Source: Holophagales bacterium | Lineage (GTDB): Bacteria > Acidobacteriota > Thermoanaerobaculia > Multivoradales > Multivoraceae | Assembly: GCA_009845425.1 (NCBI GenBank) | Contig: VXZQ01000017.1 | Location: forward strand, 426,713 to 490,712 | Direction: 5' to 3' | Length of the DNA: 64,000 bases | Shown here: in pieces, positions 37,478-47,968 of the stretch | Layout of the letters: the number at the start of each line of letters is the position of its first letter | Numbering within the stretch: position 1 is the stretch's first letter | Program-made: the position numbers and the translations under genes | Notes under the pieces: generated by a model | What the model was told of the DNA's origin: nothing | The model's database searches: none | The model's input: only the letters and a program-made list of their open reading frames with translations

Positions 37478-37632
37478 CCGGTGCGGGTCGGTGCGTGTCG
37501 GTGCGCCGGCCTTCTGGCCGGCTGCCGCCGCAGGCGGCTGAGAGATCGTCGCCGGCCTTGGCCGGCGTCCTTGTTTCGGGCTCGCCGCTTCGCGGCTCGC
37601 GCCTGATGCCGGCCAGAAGGCCGGCGCACCGG
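37478..37632. repeat. MITE-like inverted repeat element, type A copy 2
   Basis: This fills most of the 360-base gap between the barrel protein and the histidine kinase. Perfect 24-bp inverted arms lie at 37499-37522 and 37608-37631. Each arm contains the hairpin GCCGGCC-TTCT-GGCCGGC or its complement, and they are 85 bases apart. Between them are another hairpin (GCCGGCC-TT-GGCCGGC at 37551-37566) and the palindrome CGCCGC-TTC-GCGGC. The left arm is preceded by GTCGGTGCG-type tandem units. No open frame fits. It looks like a non-autonomous palindromic element. Confidence 0.7.
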
Positions 37633-37716
37633 CGATTCAAGAAACCGGTTCAAAACCAACAGGTTGAACTCCAACCGCCTGAAGCGCTCCCTACATGTCC
37701 TAGAATCAGGCGGATA

Positions 37717-37735
37717 GCCGGGGAATCTCCCCGGC
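37717..37735. other. Perfect 8-bp hairpin upstream of the histidine kinase gene
   Basis: GCCGGGGA-ATC-TCCCCGGC forms a perfect 8-bp stem with a 3-base loop. It lies about 97 bases before the kinase ATG. No T-run follows, so a rho-independent terminator is unlikely. It may be a regulatory site or another repeat relic. Confidence 0.45.
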
Positions 37736-37831
37736 ACGGGACGTGCTTACGGAAAACTGAATTGCCCCGAAGGCGGCCTTCCGGTCGCACCTGAGGCACA
37801 GAAGACACACCTCACGACGAGCGACCCAGCG

Positions 37832-40623
37832 ATGCGCATCGAGTCCCGACCCGCCCGGCTCGGCCTGACCGCCGCGCTGTTGCTCGCGACGATCCTGGTC
37901 GTCGGCCTGGGCGGCTTCTCCATGGGCCGCAAGGTCAGTTCCTTCCAGGACGTCGGCCTCGTCGTCGAGACCACCGCCGACGAGATGCGCGTGCTCGCCG
38001 CCGCCGAGGAGTCGGAGCTGCTGCCTGGCGACGTCATCGTCCTGGCCAACGGTGAACCGCCGCTGTCGGCCGAGGAGCTGGAGCGCCTGTTGCGCCGGCG
38101 CCCGGAGAGCGACCTGCAGGTGCTCCGGGAGACCGACGAAGGCGAGGAACTGGTCACGGCGCTGCACCGGCTGCCCCGGCTCAGCCTCGACTGGGCCTAC
38201 ATCGCGCTCGCCCTCACCGGCATCGCCTACCTGTTGATCGGGCTCTACACCCTGAGCCGCCAGCGCAGCCGGCAGATACTCCTCTTCCACCTTTGGGCCC
38301 TGACCTCGGCGGCGCTCTACCTGGTAACGCCGATCGCGCCTTTCGACGCCATCGATCGCCTCTTCTACCTCGTCGACGGCGCCTGCCGCCTGCTGCTGCC
38401 GCCCCTCACGCTGCACTTCTTCCTCGTGTTCCCGGTGCGCCCGAACTCCATCTGGGCTCGCCGCGCGGTGCCCTGGCTCTATCTGCCGTCCGCCGCCCTG
38501 CTCGCCCTGCAGCTCGACCAGATCTTCGGGGCGGGCCGCCTGGCCGGCGATCTCTCGGCAACCGCGCTCGAGCGGCAGGACCGCGTAGAGCTGCTCCTGC
38601 TCGTGGCCTACGCGCTGGCCGCGGCCGCGGTGCTCGGCCGTCGCCTGCTGTCCAGGCGCGACTGGGAGCAGGGGCGGCAGACTCAGTGGATCGCCTTCGG
38701 CGTCGCCGGCGGCTACCTGCCGTTCCTCGCGCTCTACGTGGTGCCCTTCGCCCTGGAGCTGCCGGCGCCCGGCTGGCTCGACGCCCTCGCGGTGGCGCCG
38801 CTGGCCCTCGTGCCGCTGAGCTTCGCCTACGCCCTGCTCCGCTACCGGCTGTGGGACGTCGCGGTGATCGCCCGCGACGTCGCGACCTACGCGCTCACGG
38901 TGCTGCTCGCCGTGCTCGGCTTTTCCCTGCTGAGCCTGCTCATCCGCCGCGGCGTGCCCCAGGACATGGTCGTCGCCAGGGGCTTCCTGAACGCCAGCGC
39001 CTTGCTCGTCGTCGGAACCCTCTCGATACCGGTCAAGCAGGGCATTGGCTCAAGTCTTCAGCGGCTCCAGTACCGCGCCCAGCGCAGCCGCCGCGCACTG
39101 CAGCGGCTCGGCGACGAGTTGCTCCACGAACGGGACCTCGGGCGGCTGGCGTCCAGCCTGCTCCGCGAGCTGGAGGAAGGCCTGAGCCTGGAGCAGAGCA
39201 ACCTGTTCCTGGTCGAAGGCGACCGTCTGACGCCCGTGCGGGAGGAGCCCGAAGCGCCGGTTCTCGAGCTGGCCGAGGTCGACGTCTCTCTCTGGAGCGA
39301 ACCCCACCGGGCCCTCGTCCGGGCGCCGCTGGCCGACGCCGCGGACACCGGCTACCTGCGCCTCGCGGTGCTCGGCTACCACTACGTCTTTCCGCTCCAG
39401 GTGCGGGACCGGACGGTCGGTCTGCTCTACGTCGGCCGCCGCATCGGCGGCGCGCCGCTCTCCACCGACGACCTGACGTTGATCCGCCAGCTTCTGAACC
39501 AGGCGGTGCTGGCGATCGAGAACGCGCAACTGCTCGAGCAGCGACAGCGGCAGTTGACCCGGGTCTCCGAGCTCAAGCAGTTCAGCGAGGAGATCATCGA
39601 GTCCTCTCCGGCCGGCATCGCGGTCATCGACGGCACGAACCGGATCGTGACCGCGAACGGCGCCTTCGGGGCTCTCGTGGCTCGGCCCCGGAACGAGGTG
39701 GCCGGCAGGCCGCTCGGCGACCTGATCCCGCTTCACCTGTTTCCGCGGCAGGACGACCCGCCGGTCGAGGCGCCGTTCGAGGCGCCCACCGGGACCGAGA
39801 AGTACCTCCAGTTGTCCGTCGCGGCCTTCCAGGGCGCCGCGCCCGGCCACCGCGTCGTCGTGGCCCACGACGTCACCGAGCGGGTGGCCATGAAGCGCGA
39901 GCTGGCGGAGAAGGAGCGCCTGGCGGCTCTCGGAGCCATGGCCGCCGGCGTCGCCCACGAGGTGAACACGCCGCTCACGGGAATCTCCAGCTACGCCCAG
40001 ATGCTGCTGGCCGAAACCTCCGATCAGGATCCGCGGCGGCGTCTGCTGCGCAAGGTCGAACGCCAGACCTTCCGGGCCGCCCGCATCGTCAACACGCTCC
40101 TCGATTTCGCCCGCCGCGGCCGGCACGAACCCGCACCAGTCGACCTGGGGCTGGTGGTCCGGGAAAGCTGCGACGCGCTGGCCGAGCGGTTCGCCGACGC
40201 CGGCGTCGAACTCCAGGTGGACCTCGGTCCGTGCGGCAGGGTCTGGGTGCCCGGCAACGACACGGAACTCGGCCAGGTGCTCGCCAACCTGATGATCAAC
40301 GCGCTTGACGCGATGACGGAAGCCGGCAGCGAGGAGAGACGACTCTCGCTGGCGGTCGAAAACTCGGGCGACACGATCGACGTATTCATCGACGACACCG
40401 GGCCCGGCATTGCGGAGCAGCACCTTGAACGCGTATTCGAACCCTTCTTCTCCACCCGCAAGGCCGTTGGAGGCACCGGCCTCGGGCTCTCGATCAGCCA
40501 GGAGATCGTCCGCCGGCACGGCGGCGACCTGGTCGCCTCGAACCTCCCGTCCGGCGGCTGCCGCCTCACGCTCCGTCTGCCGATGATGCCCCGACCGCAG
40601 CCCCCGTCGAAGGAGAACGGCGA

Positions 40624-40627
<4 letters not shown>
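37832..40627 (+). CDS. Multi-domain sensor histidine kinase (PDZ-7TM-GAF-PAS-HisKA-HATPase)
   Basis: This is a 931-residue membrane sensor. An N-terminal helix is followed by a PDZ-like domain (about 40-110; LLPGDVIVLANGEPP). About eight membrane helices follow (120-400), then GAF (about 440-560), PAS (about 575-690), HisKA with phospho-acceptor AAGVAHEVNTPLTGI (His about 709), and HATPase_c (GTGLGLSISQEIVRRHGG). It overlaps the next gene, a sigma-54 response regulator, by four bases, so the two form a two-component pair. The signal sensed is unknown. The C-terminal half resembles NtrB/AtoS-type kinases. Confidence 0.9.
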
Positions 40628-42003
<1,376 letters not shown>

Positions 42004-42177
42004 GCGAAGACGCGCGGCTCGAAGTCTTCGGCGTTCACCGCCATGATGTCCACCTCGTAGGGCAACGCCGCGCAAAGCCGGCAAGGGACCCGGAGAGTAC
42101 CAGCCGGCTCAGGCGGCCGGGATGGCAGTCATTCGAACCCAGCAGGCCTGCGGCGGCGTCCCCCGCAACACAGATCC

Positions 42178-44793
42178 CTAGTCGTAGTGGGCGGAGGGAA
42201 TGTGCCCGGAGGAATCCCAGGCGTCACGCAGGGAGATGGTCGTGCCGTAGCCCCAGAAGGCGCAGCGGTCGTCGGCCCGGCTTGCCGGGTACGCGCAGTG
42301 AACCAGCCGGTCGGCGGTATCGCCGGGATCAGTGAAGACGTCCCTGCCCAGACCGGTGATCGCCACCCATTCGTCCCCGGTGCCGCGGTGGGTCACCCGC
42401 GTGATCGTGCGGAGGTCGGAGGTGACGGCCAGGTCGAGCCACCAGTGGCCGTTCGTTCTTCGTCCGTCCAGCACCTTCACCAGAGCCTCCGGATTCTCGG
42501 AATCGAACAGCCAGTACAGGACGCCCTTTTCGGACGACCATCCGGCGGATCTGCCGACGGTCGTCGAGCCATTCGCCCTGGCGGTGAAGTTGACGCCGAA
42601 CTGGGAGCTGTGGAGAGTGCTCGCCGCCGCAACCACGCCGGACACGCCGCGACCGAAGAGCCTGGCGGGCGAACCCGCCACGACATGGCCCTCGGCCGTG
42701 GAGACAGAGGCAGGCGGAACGAAGTAGCTGGATGGAATGCGACCGGAGGCGTCCCACGCATCGCGCAGCGAGACGGTCGTGCCGTATCCCGAAACCGCGC
42801 AGTCGTTGTCCGGCCGCTTGGCGGGGAAGGCGCAGTGGACGAGGCGGTTGGCCGTTTCGCCCGGCTCGCTGAACACGTCCCTGCCCAGACCGGTGATCGC
42901 CACCCACTCGTCCCCGGTGCCGCGGTGGGTCGCGCGGGTAACAGAACGCAGATCGGAGGTGACGGCCAGATCGAGCCACCAGTGGCCGTTGACGCTTCTG
43001 CCGTCGAGCACCTTGGCGAGCGCCTCGGGATTCTGGGAGTCGAACAGCCAGTACAGCACTCCCTTGTCGGACGACCAGGCGGCGGCCCTGCCGACGACCG
43101 TCGACCCGTTGGCTCTGGCGGTGAAGTCGACGCCGAACTGCGAGCTCTGGAGGCCTCCCGGTTTCGGCGTATCGGTAGGCATGGTCGCGGCGACCGGGTC
43201 GCTGTCCGCGTAGAAGTTGCCGCGCCAGGCACGCACCAGGAAGTCGTAGCGTCCACCCGGGCGAAGACCGTGGGCATATCCCTCTTCGACGTTTGCCTGG
43301 GTGCGCTTGATGCTCTGCCAGACAGTACCCTCCAGGCGGATCCTGAGTGCGAACCCATCCTCGTCCTGTGAGCGGTCTTTCCACGTGACCCGCGCGGTCG
43401 TGCTGTCGATCGGGGTCACCTTCAGGTCCGTCGGCGCCCGGGGCGCGGATCCGCTCGACGGCAACGGGTAGAGGATCCTGAGAATCTCCCGGTCGTCCGG
43501 CGACAGGCGGGCGCCACGGTCATCGCCGTGAAGATTCGCCCGCATCAAGGCCTCGTCCTTCGCCGGCGTGTCGCACTCGCCGGAGGCGTCGTCGCCGCAG
43601 GGGTGGGCCAGGCCCAGCGAGTGGCCCAGCTCGTGGCCAAGCAACTCCTCGATGAACACCCGTCTCTGCCTCTCGCTGGCGTACCTGCGCCGCAGCCAAT
43701 CGTCGAGCCCTCGCCGGGTGTTGATGTCGGACTGGATGATCGGAATGTCGCTGTCCTGGTCGTATGGCGGAGCACGCGGGACCGGCGGTCTGTTGCACCA
43801 CCACCTGTTGTAGGCCCACCCGATCGTGCCGCCCTCCGCTTCCAGTTCTCCCCGTTCGTCGAAGGGATCGTCGAACATGATGAGGTTCCGACCCCGATAC
43901 TCGTTGACCTCGGGTTCCACCGGATCCCGGTAGTACTGCAGATTCACCCGGCTCTGAGGGTCGCTGTTCCAGGCCCGCATGGCGTCGCTCACGGCGAGCC
44001 GGGTAGACGCTTCGGTCAGGCCCGGCTGGCCCCCACGTTGAATGCTGAAGGCCACGGACTCACCCCGCTCGAACTCGACCCAGCGCAGGGTCCAGTTCGT
44101 GTAACGCCAGCTCTTGCCGGCACAATCTTCGTTCGTGCGCAGGAACCGGTACGGTGAAACGACGGCCGCGGGACCGCGCACGACCTCGTTCTCCGGCACG
44201 AAGTAGTCCGCCGAGCGCTCCGCGCCCGCCGCCCGGTCACGGATCCAGCGCCGGAACGCCTCGGCGTCTCGGGGACCAAGGAGGGCTTCGCGGCGGCCGA
44301 CGCCGTCGTCCCGCCCGAGGCCGAGCACGTCCTCGCGCAGCGACGGTTCACGTTCCAGCAGGGTGCGTCCCTGCACCCGCACCTCGAAGAACATCCCCAA
44401 TGCGAACTCGACCGTTCGCAGGACCCCGTCCCGCTCGGAGAGAAAGAGCAGCATCCGCTCCCCTTGCTGCAGGATCGGCAGGCCGCCGACCCGCATCGCC
44501 AGACCGTCGGCCCGAACGCCGCCAAGCTGACGAACGACGATGGTGCTGCCCGCTACGGCGCCCTTGAGGACCTCCTCCACCTCGACGGTGAAGTCGGTGG
44601 ACGGCAGCCGGAGGACATCCGGCGCTGGCGCAGCGGACAGAACCCTGCCGAAGACGATCACTGGCGTGCGGTCGACCATCGACTCGTCGCTCGGAAGGAC
44701 GTAGGTCACTGCCGCTACCGGTGGCGCGACGGAGACCGTCGTCGCCAACAGTACGGCGAGGACTCCGAAATGACTGGCTGTCGGCGACCGCAT
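42178..44793 (-). CDS. Secreted metzincin-type metalloprotease with Fn3 and two unknown repeat domains
   Basis: This is an 871-residue secreted protein (signal peptide ends PPVAAVTYV). The zinc site is HELGHSLGLAH (about residues 387-397), followed by a Met in ALMRANLHGDD, as in metzincins. A fibronectin type III-like domain covers about 455-540. Two copies of an uncharacterised ~130-residue domain follow (starting near 548 and 728). They share SSQFGV[DN]FTARANGST, W-S-S-x-KGVLYWLFDS, GHWWLDLAVTSDLR and GDEWVAITGLGRDVF. The start chosen is the ATG at 44793, because a longer frame would overlap the nitrilase gene. Confidence 0.8.
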   Translation of the reverse strand: MRSPTASHFGVLAVLLATTVSVAPPVAAVTYVLPSDESMVDRTPVIVFGRVLSAAPAPDVLRLPSTDFTVEVEEVLKGAVAGSTIVVRQLGGVRADGLAMRVGGLPILQQGERMLLFLSERDGVLRTVEFALGMFFEVRVQGRTLLEREPSLREDVLGLGRDDGVGRREALLGPRDAEAFRRWIRDRAAGAERSADYFVPENEVVRGPAAVVSPYRFLRTNEDCAGKSWRYTNWTLRWVEFERGESVAFSIQRGGQPGLTEASTRLAVSDAMRAWNSDPQSRVNLQYYRDPVEPEVNEYRGRNLIMFDDPFDERGELEAEGGTIGWAYNRWWCNRPPVPRAPPYDQDSDIPIIQSDINTRRGLDDWLRRRYASERQRRVFIEELLGHELGHSLGLAHPCGDDASGECDTPAKDEALMRANLHGDDRGARLSPDDREILRILYPLPSSGSAPRAPTDLKVTPIDSTTARVTWKDRSQDEDGFALRIRLEGTVWQSIKRTQANVEEGYAHGLRPGGRYDFLVRAWRGNFYADSDPVAATMPTDTPKPGGLQSSQFGVDFTARANGSTVVGRAAAWSSDKGVLYWLFDSQNPEALAKVLDGRSVNGHWWLDLAVTSDLRSVTRATHRGTGDEWVAITGLGRDVFSEPGETANRLVHCAFPAKRPDNDCAVSGYGTTVSLRDAWDASGRIPSSYFVPPASVSTAEGHVVAGSPARLFGRGVSGVVAAASTLHSSQFGVNFTARANGSTTVGRSAGWSSEKGVLYWLFDSENPEALVKVLDGRRTNGHWWLDLAVTSDLRTITRVTHRGTGDEWVAITGLGRDVFTDPGDTADRLVHCAYPASRADDRCAFWGYGTTISLRDAWDSSGHIPSAHYD

Positions 44794-44840
44794 TGCCTCG
44801 AACCGAGAGGACCCGGGTCCAGTCCGTCCGCGTGGAGGCT

Positions 44841-45722
44841 CTAGAGCTTGACGAGGCCGTCGTACGCCTCGGGCCGCCGGTCGCGGTAGAACTGCCACAC
44901 GGACCGGACCTCGTCGATCATCCCGAGGTCGAGATCCGCGACCAGGAGTTCGTCCTGGTCCCTTGACGCCTGGGCGACGATCTCGCCCCTGGGACTGACG
45001 AAGTAGCTGCTGCCGTAGAAGGAACCGAGGTTCCACGGCTTCTCGGTGCCGACGCGGTTGATGCAGCCCATGAAGTAGCCGTTCGCGACCGCGTGGGCCG
45101 GCTGTTCGATCGTCCACAGGTGGTCGGAGAGGCCGGCGACGGTGGCGGACGGGTTGTAGACGATCTCGGCGCCGGCGAGGCCGAGGGCGCGCGCGCCCTC
45201 GGGGAAGTGCCGGTCGTAGCAGATGTAGACGCCGATCCGGCCGAAGGCGGTGTCGAACACCGGGTAGCCGAGGTTGCCCGGGCGGAAGAAGTACTTCTCC
45301 CAGAAGCCGGCGACCTGCGGGATGTGGGTCTTGCGGTACTTGCCGAGGTAGCTCCCGTCGGCGTCGATGACGGCGGCCGTGTTGTAGAGGATGCCCGCGG
45401 TCTCCCGCTCGTAGACCGGCACGACGATCACCATGCCGAACCGGCGCGCGTACTCCGCCATCCGCTCGGTTGCCGGGCCGGGAACCGGCTCCGCGGCCGC
45501 GAACCAGCTCGAGTCCTGGCCGGGGCAGAAGTACGGCGTGTTGAACACCTCCTGCAGGCAGAGAACCTGGACGCCCTGGCGGCCCGCCTCCTCGATGTAG
45601 GGAATGTGCTTGGCCGTCATCGCCTCGACCGTGGCGGCGACCTCCTCGGCCGACGCGCCGTCGCCGCAGGTGCCCTCCGGCAGCGACATCTGGATCAGGC
45701 CGGACTTCAGTGTTCTGCTCAT
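44841..45722 (-). CDS. Beta-ureidopropionase / N-carbamoyl-amino-acid amidohydrolase (nitrilase family)
   Basis: This 293-residue enzyme has the Glu-Lys-Cys catalytic triad of the carbon-nitrogen hydrolases: Glu in CLQEVF (about 58), Lys in KYRKTHIP, and Cys in GVYICYDRHFPEG (about 168). The phrase FNTPYFCPGQD and the RHFPEGARALGLAGAEIV block match beta-ureidopropionase/N-carbamoylputrescine amidase. The dihydropyrimidinase gene next to it favours the pyrimidine-degradation role. Start has GGAGAAG upstream. Confidence 0.88.
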   Translation of the reverse strand: MSRTLKSGLIQMSLPEGTCGDGASAEEVAATVEAMTAKHIPYIEEAGRQGVQVLCLQEVFNTPYFCPGQDSSWFAAAEPVPGPATERMAEYARRFGMVIVVPVYERETAGILYNTAAVIDADGSYLGKYRKTHIPQVAGFWEKYFFRPGNLGYPVFDTAFGRIGVYICYDRHFPEGARALGLAGAEIVYNPSATVAGLSDHLWTIEQPAHAVANGYFMGCINRVGTEKPWNLGSFYGSSYFVSPRGEIVAQASRDQDELLVADLDLGMIDEVRSVWQFYRDRRPEAYDGLVKL

Positions 45723-45740
45723 ATCGCTTCTCCGTATCTG

Positions 45741-45782
45741 TCGGTGCGCCGGCTTTGTCGGTGCGCCGGCCTTCTGGCCGGC
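45741..45782. repeat. Hairpin repeat, type A copy 3
   Basis: Two units of TCGGTGCGCCGGC lie in tandem (45741-45753 and 45759-45771), and the second completes the hairpin GCCGGCC-TTCT-GGCCGGC. It lies between the nitrilase start and the dihydropyrimidinase stop. The stem is the same as in the copies at 23.0 and 37.5 kb. Confidence 0.75.
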
Positions 45783-45803
45783 ATTCCGGGCTGCTGTCGA
45801 CGG

Positions 45804-47198
45804 CTAGAAAGGCCCGCCAAACAGCCCCCGCTTCAGGAAGTTACCCCCGCCGGCCCGCCCGTGCCAGATGTTGTCCTCGACCACCACCCGACCCCGGCTG
45901 ATCACGATCTCCGAGACTCCCTGGACCTCGGTGCCCTCGTAGGCGTTGTAGTCCACGTTCATGTGGTGCGTGTGGGGGTTGTCGATGCTGATCGTCTCCC
46001 TGCGCTCCGGGTTGAACACGACGATGTCGGCGTCGCTGCCCACGGCGATCGTCCCCTTCTTCGGGAACAGTCCGAACAGCTTCGCTGCCGCGGTCGAGGT
46101 CAGTTCGACGAACTTGTTGACCGACAGCCGGCCGCCCACGACGCCGCCGTTGTAGACCAGGCTCATCCGGTTCTCGACCCCCGGACCGCCGTTCGGGATC
46201 TTGCTGAAGTCGTCGATCCCCAGGACCTTCTGGTCCTTGAAGCAGAACGGGCAGTGGTCCGTCGAGATGCTCTGCAGGTCGCCGAAGCCGAGCCCCCGCC
46301 AGAGGTGTTCCTGGTTCCACTTCTCGCGCAGCGGCGGCGTCATCACGTACTTGGCGCCCTCGAAGTCGTCGTGGTCGTAGTGGCTCAAGTCCAGGAACAG
46401 GTACTGCGGGCAGGTCTCGGCGAACACCTGGGCGCCGCGGTCTCGGGCCAGGGTGACCTGTTCGAGGGCGTCGGCGCAGCTCAGATGGACGATGTAGACC
46501 GGCACGCCGGCCACCTCGGCGATCGCGATCGACCGGTGGACACCCTCCGCCTCCATCCGCGTGGGCCGGGTCAGGGCGTGGTACTTCGGCGCCGTCTTGC
46601 CCTCGGCCAGCGCGATCTTCACGATCTCGTCGATGACGATCCCGTTCTCGGCGTGCATGCAGACCAGGGTGCCGTCCTCGCCGGCCTTGCGCATCGCCCG
46701 GAACAAGGTGCCGTCGTCCACGTAGAGCACGCCCGGGTAGGCCATGAACATCTTGTAGGAGGTCACGCCCTCGTCGGCCAGCCGCCGCATCTCCCACAGC
46801 CGGTCGTCCTCCATGTCGGTGACGATCATGTGGAAGCCGTAGTCGATGCCCGCCTTGCCGGCCGCCTTCTCGTGCCAGGTCTCGAGCCCCTCGAGAGTCG
46901 AGTGCCCCTTCGTCTGGATCGCGAAGTCGACGATCGTCGTCGTGCCGCCGAAGGCGGCCGCCCGGGTCCCGGTTTCGAAGTCGTCCGCGCTCGTCGTGCC
47001 GCCGAACGGCATGTCCATGTGGGTGTGCGGGTCAACGCCGCCCGGGATGACCAGCCGGCCCGCCGCGTCGATCGTCCGGTCGGCCTCCACGTCCAGGTCG
47101 CGGCCGATCAACGAGACCGTCTCGTCCTCGACGAAGATGTCGGCGTGGTAGTCGTCCACCGCCGTGACGACGCGTCCGTTACGAATCAGCAGGGACAT
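45804..47198 (-). CDS. hydA: Dihydropyrimidinase (hydantoinase)
   Basis: This 464-residue amidohydrolase opens the ring of dihydrouracil/dihydrothymine or hydantoins. Metal ligands are DPHTHMDMPF, the bridging Lys in SYKMFMAYPG, HAENG, VHLSCADA and the Asp in SISTDHCPF. Substrate-binding phrases and length are normal. It starts behind AAGGAGG. With the downstream beta-ureidopropionase it covers the last two steps of reductive pyrimidine breakdown. The first-step dehydrogenase is not in the window. Confidence 0.93.
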   Translation of the reverse strand: MSLLIRNGRVVTAVDDYHADIFVEDETVSLIGRDLDVEADRTIDAAGRLVIPGGVDPHTHMDMPFGGTTSADDFETGTRAAAFGGTTTIVDFAIQTKGHSTLEGLETWHEKAAGKAGIDYGFHMIVTDMEDDRLWEMRRLADEGVTSYKMFMAYPGVLYVDDGTLFRAMRKAGEDGTLVCMHAENGIVIDEIVKIALAEGKTAPKYHALTRPTRMEAEGVHRSIAIAEVAGVPVYIVHLSCADALEQVTLARDRGAQVFAETCPQYLFLDLSHYDHDDFEGAKYVMTPPLREKWNQEHLWRGLGFGDLQSISTDHCPFCFKDQKVLGIDDFSKIPNGGPGVENRMSLVYNGGVVGGRLSVNKFVELTSTAAAKLFGLFPKKGTIAVGSDADIVVFNPERRETISIDNPHTHHMNVDYNAYEGTEVQGVSEIVISRGRVVVEDNIWHGRAGGGNFLKRGLFGGPF

Positions 47199-47357
47199 GC
47201 GCTCCTCCTTCCCGGCAGCGGGGCTCCGGGCAGGTACGACTCTAGCGCCGCCGCGGCCCGATCACGCATCCTGTCCGAGTTCGGTACGCCCGGACCGCGT
47301 TGCCACCCAGGCACCGCCTCCACGCGCCGGGCGAGATTCGCCTACGCCGCGACCGGA

Positions 47358-47855
47358 CTAGCGGCCGAGATCGCGCGCCGGCTGCGGCGCGTCGCCAACC
47401 GGCGTGTTGTGCTGCATCGCGATCATCCATTCGTCGCCGACGCGCGTGTAGGTCATCGTGTAGCGGCCCTCGTGCACGGTTTGCCGCCCCTGCCCGTTGT
47501 AGTCCACCGACAGCGAGTACTCACCATAGGCGATCCCGGTGTCGCCGATGATGCGGTACTGCTCGTTCCGGGTCTCGAATCGCGCGTTGGTCGTGGTGTT
47601 GAAGAAGAGCCGCCAGTCGAGCGCGCAGGCTTCGCGGCCCTGCTTGCCCGAGGTGGGACCGCACGCGTAGAACGACAGCGCCTCTTCGTGCACCGTGTCG
47701 AGGAACCCGTCCAGGTTCCCGGCGTTGAGCGCCGCAACGGCCGTCTCGAAGGCCTCCTGTATCGCCGCGGCGTCGTCCACCATGTCCGCCGCCGAGACGG
47801 CTCCGGGCGCCATGGCCAGGACGATCGCGATTGCCAGCACGTTGATCCGACGCAT
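47358..47855 (-). CDS. Exported SnoaL/DUF4440-like protein
   Basis: This 165-residue protein has a signal peptide ending PGAVSAADM. The mature part has the NTF2-like pattern typical of SnoaL/DUF4440 folds: AIQEAFETAVAALNAGNLDGFLDTV at the start and YTRVGDEWMIAMQH at the end. Function is unknown. The ATG at 47855 follows AAAGGAGA. It lies between dihydropyrimidinase and the cytochrome-containing gene on the same strand. Confidence 0.75.
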   Translation of the reverse strand: MRRINVLAIAIVLAMAPGAVSAADMVDDAAAIQEAFETAVAALNAGNLDGFLDTVHEEALSFYACGPTSGKQGREACALDWRLFFNTTTNARFETRNEQYRIIGDTGIAYGEYSLSVDYNGQGRQTVHEGRYTMTYTRVGDEWMIAMQHNTPVGDAPQPARDLGR

Positions 47856-47968
47856 TCTCTTCTCCTTTAGGGTCCCTTGAAGCGGCCGGACCATACCAAG
47901 ACCCGGCAAATCGGCGGGCCGCAGAGAGCGCGTCGGTCGTGCGGCAACCGGCAGCGCGCGTCATCCCT

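Noticed and set aside
37717..37735. Rho-independent terminator
   Set aside because: The stem is perfect but no T-run follows on either strand.
42004..42177. Minus-strand tail reading DIMAVNAEDFEPRVFA before a stop
   Set aside because: It has no usable start codon within the gap and no recognisable family, so it is left as an unexplained 174-base spacer.
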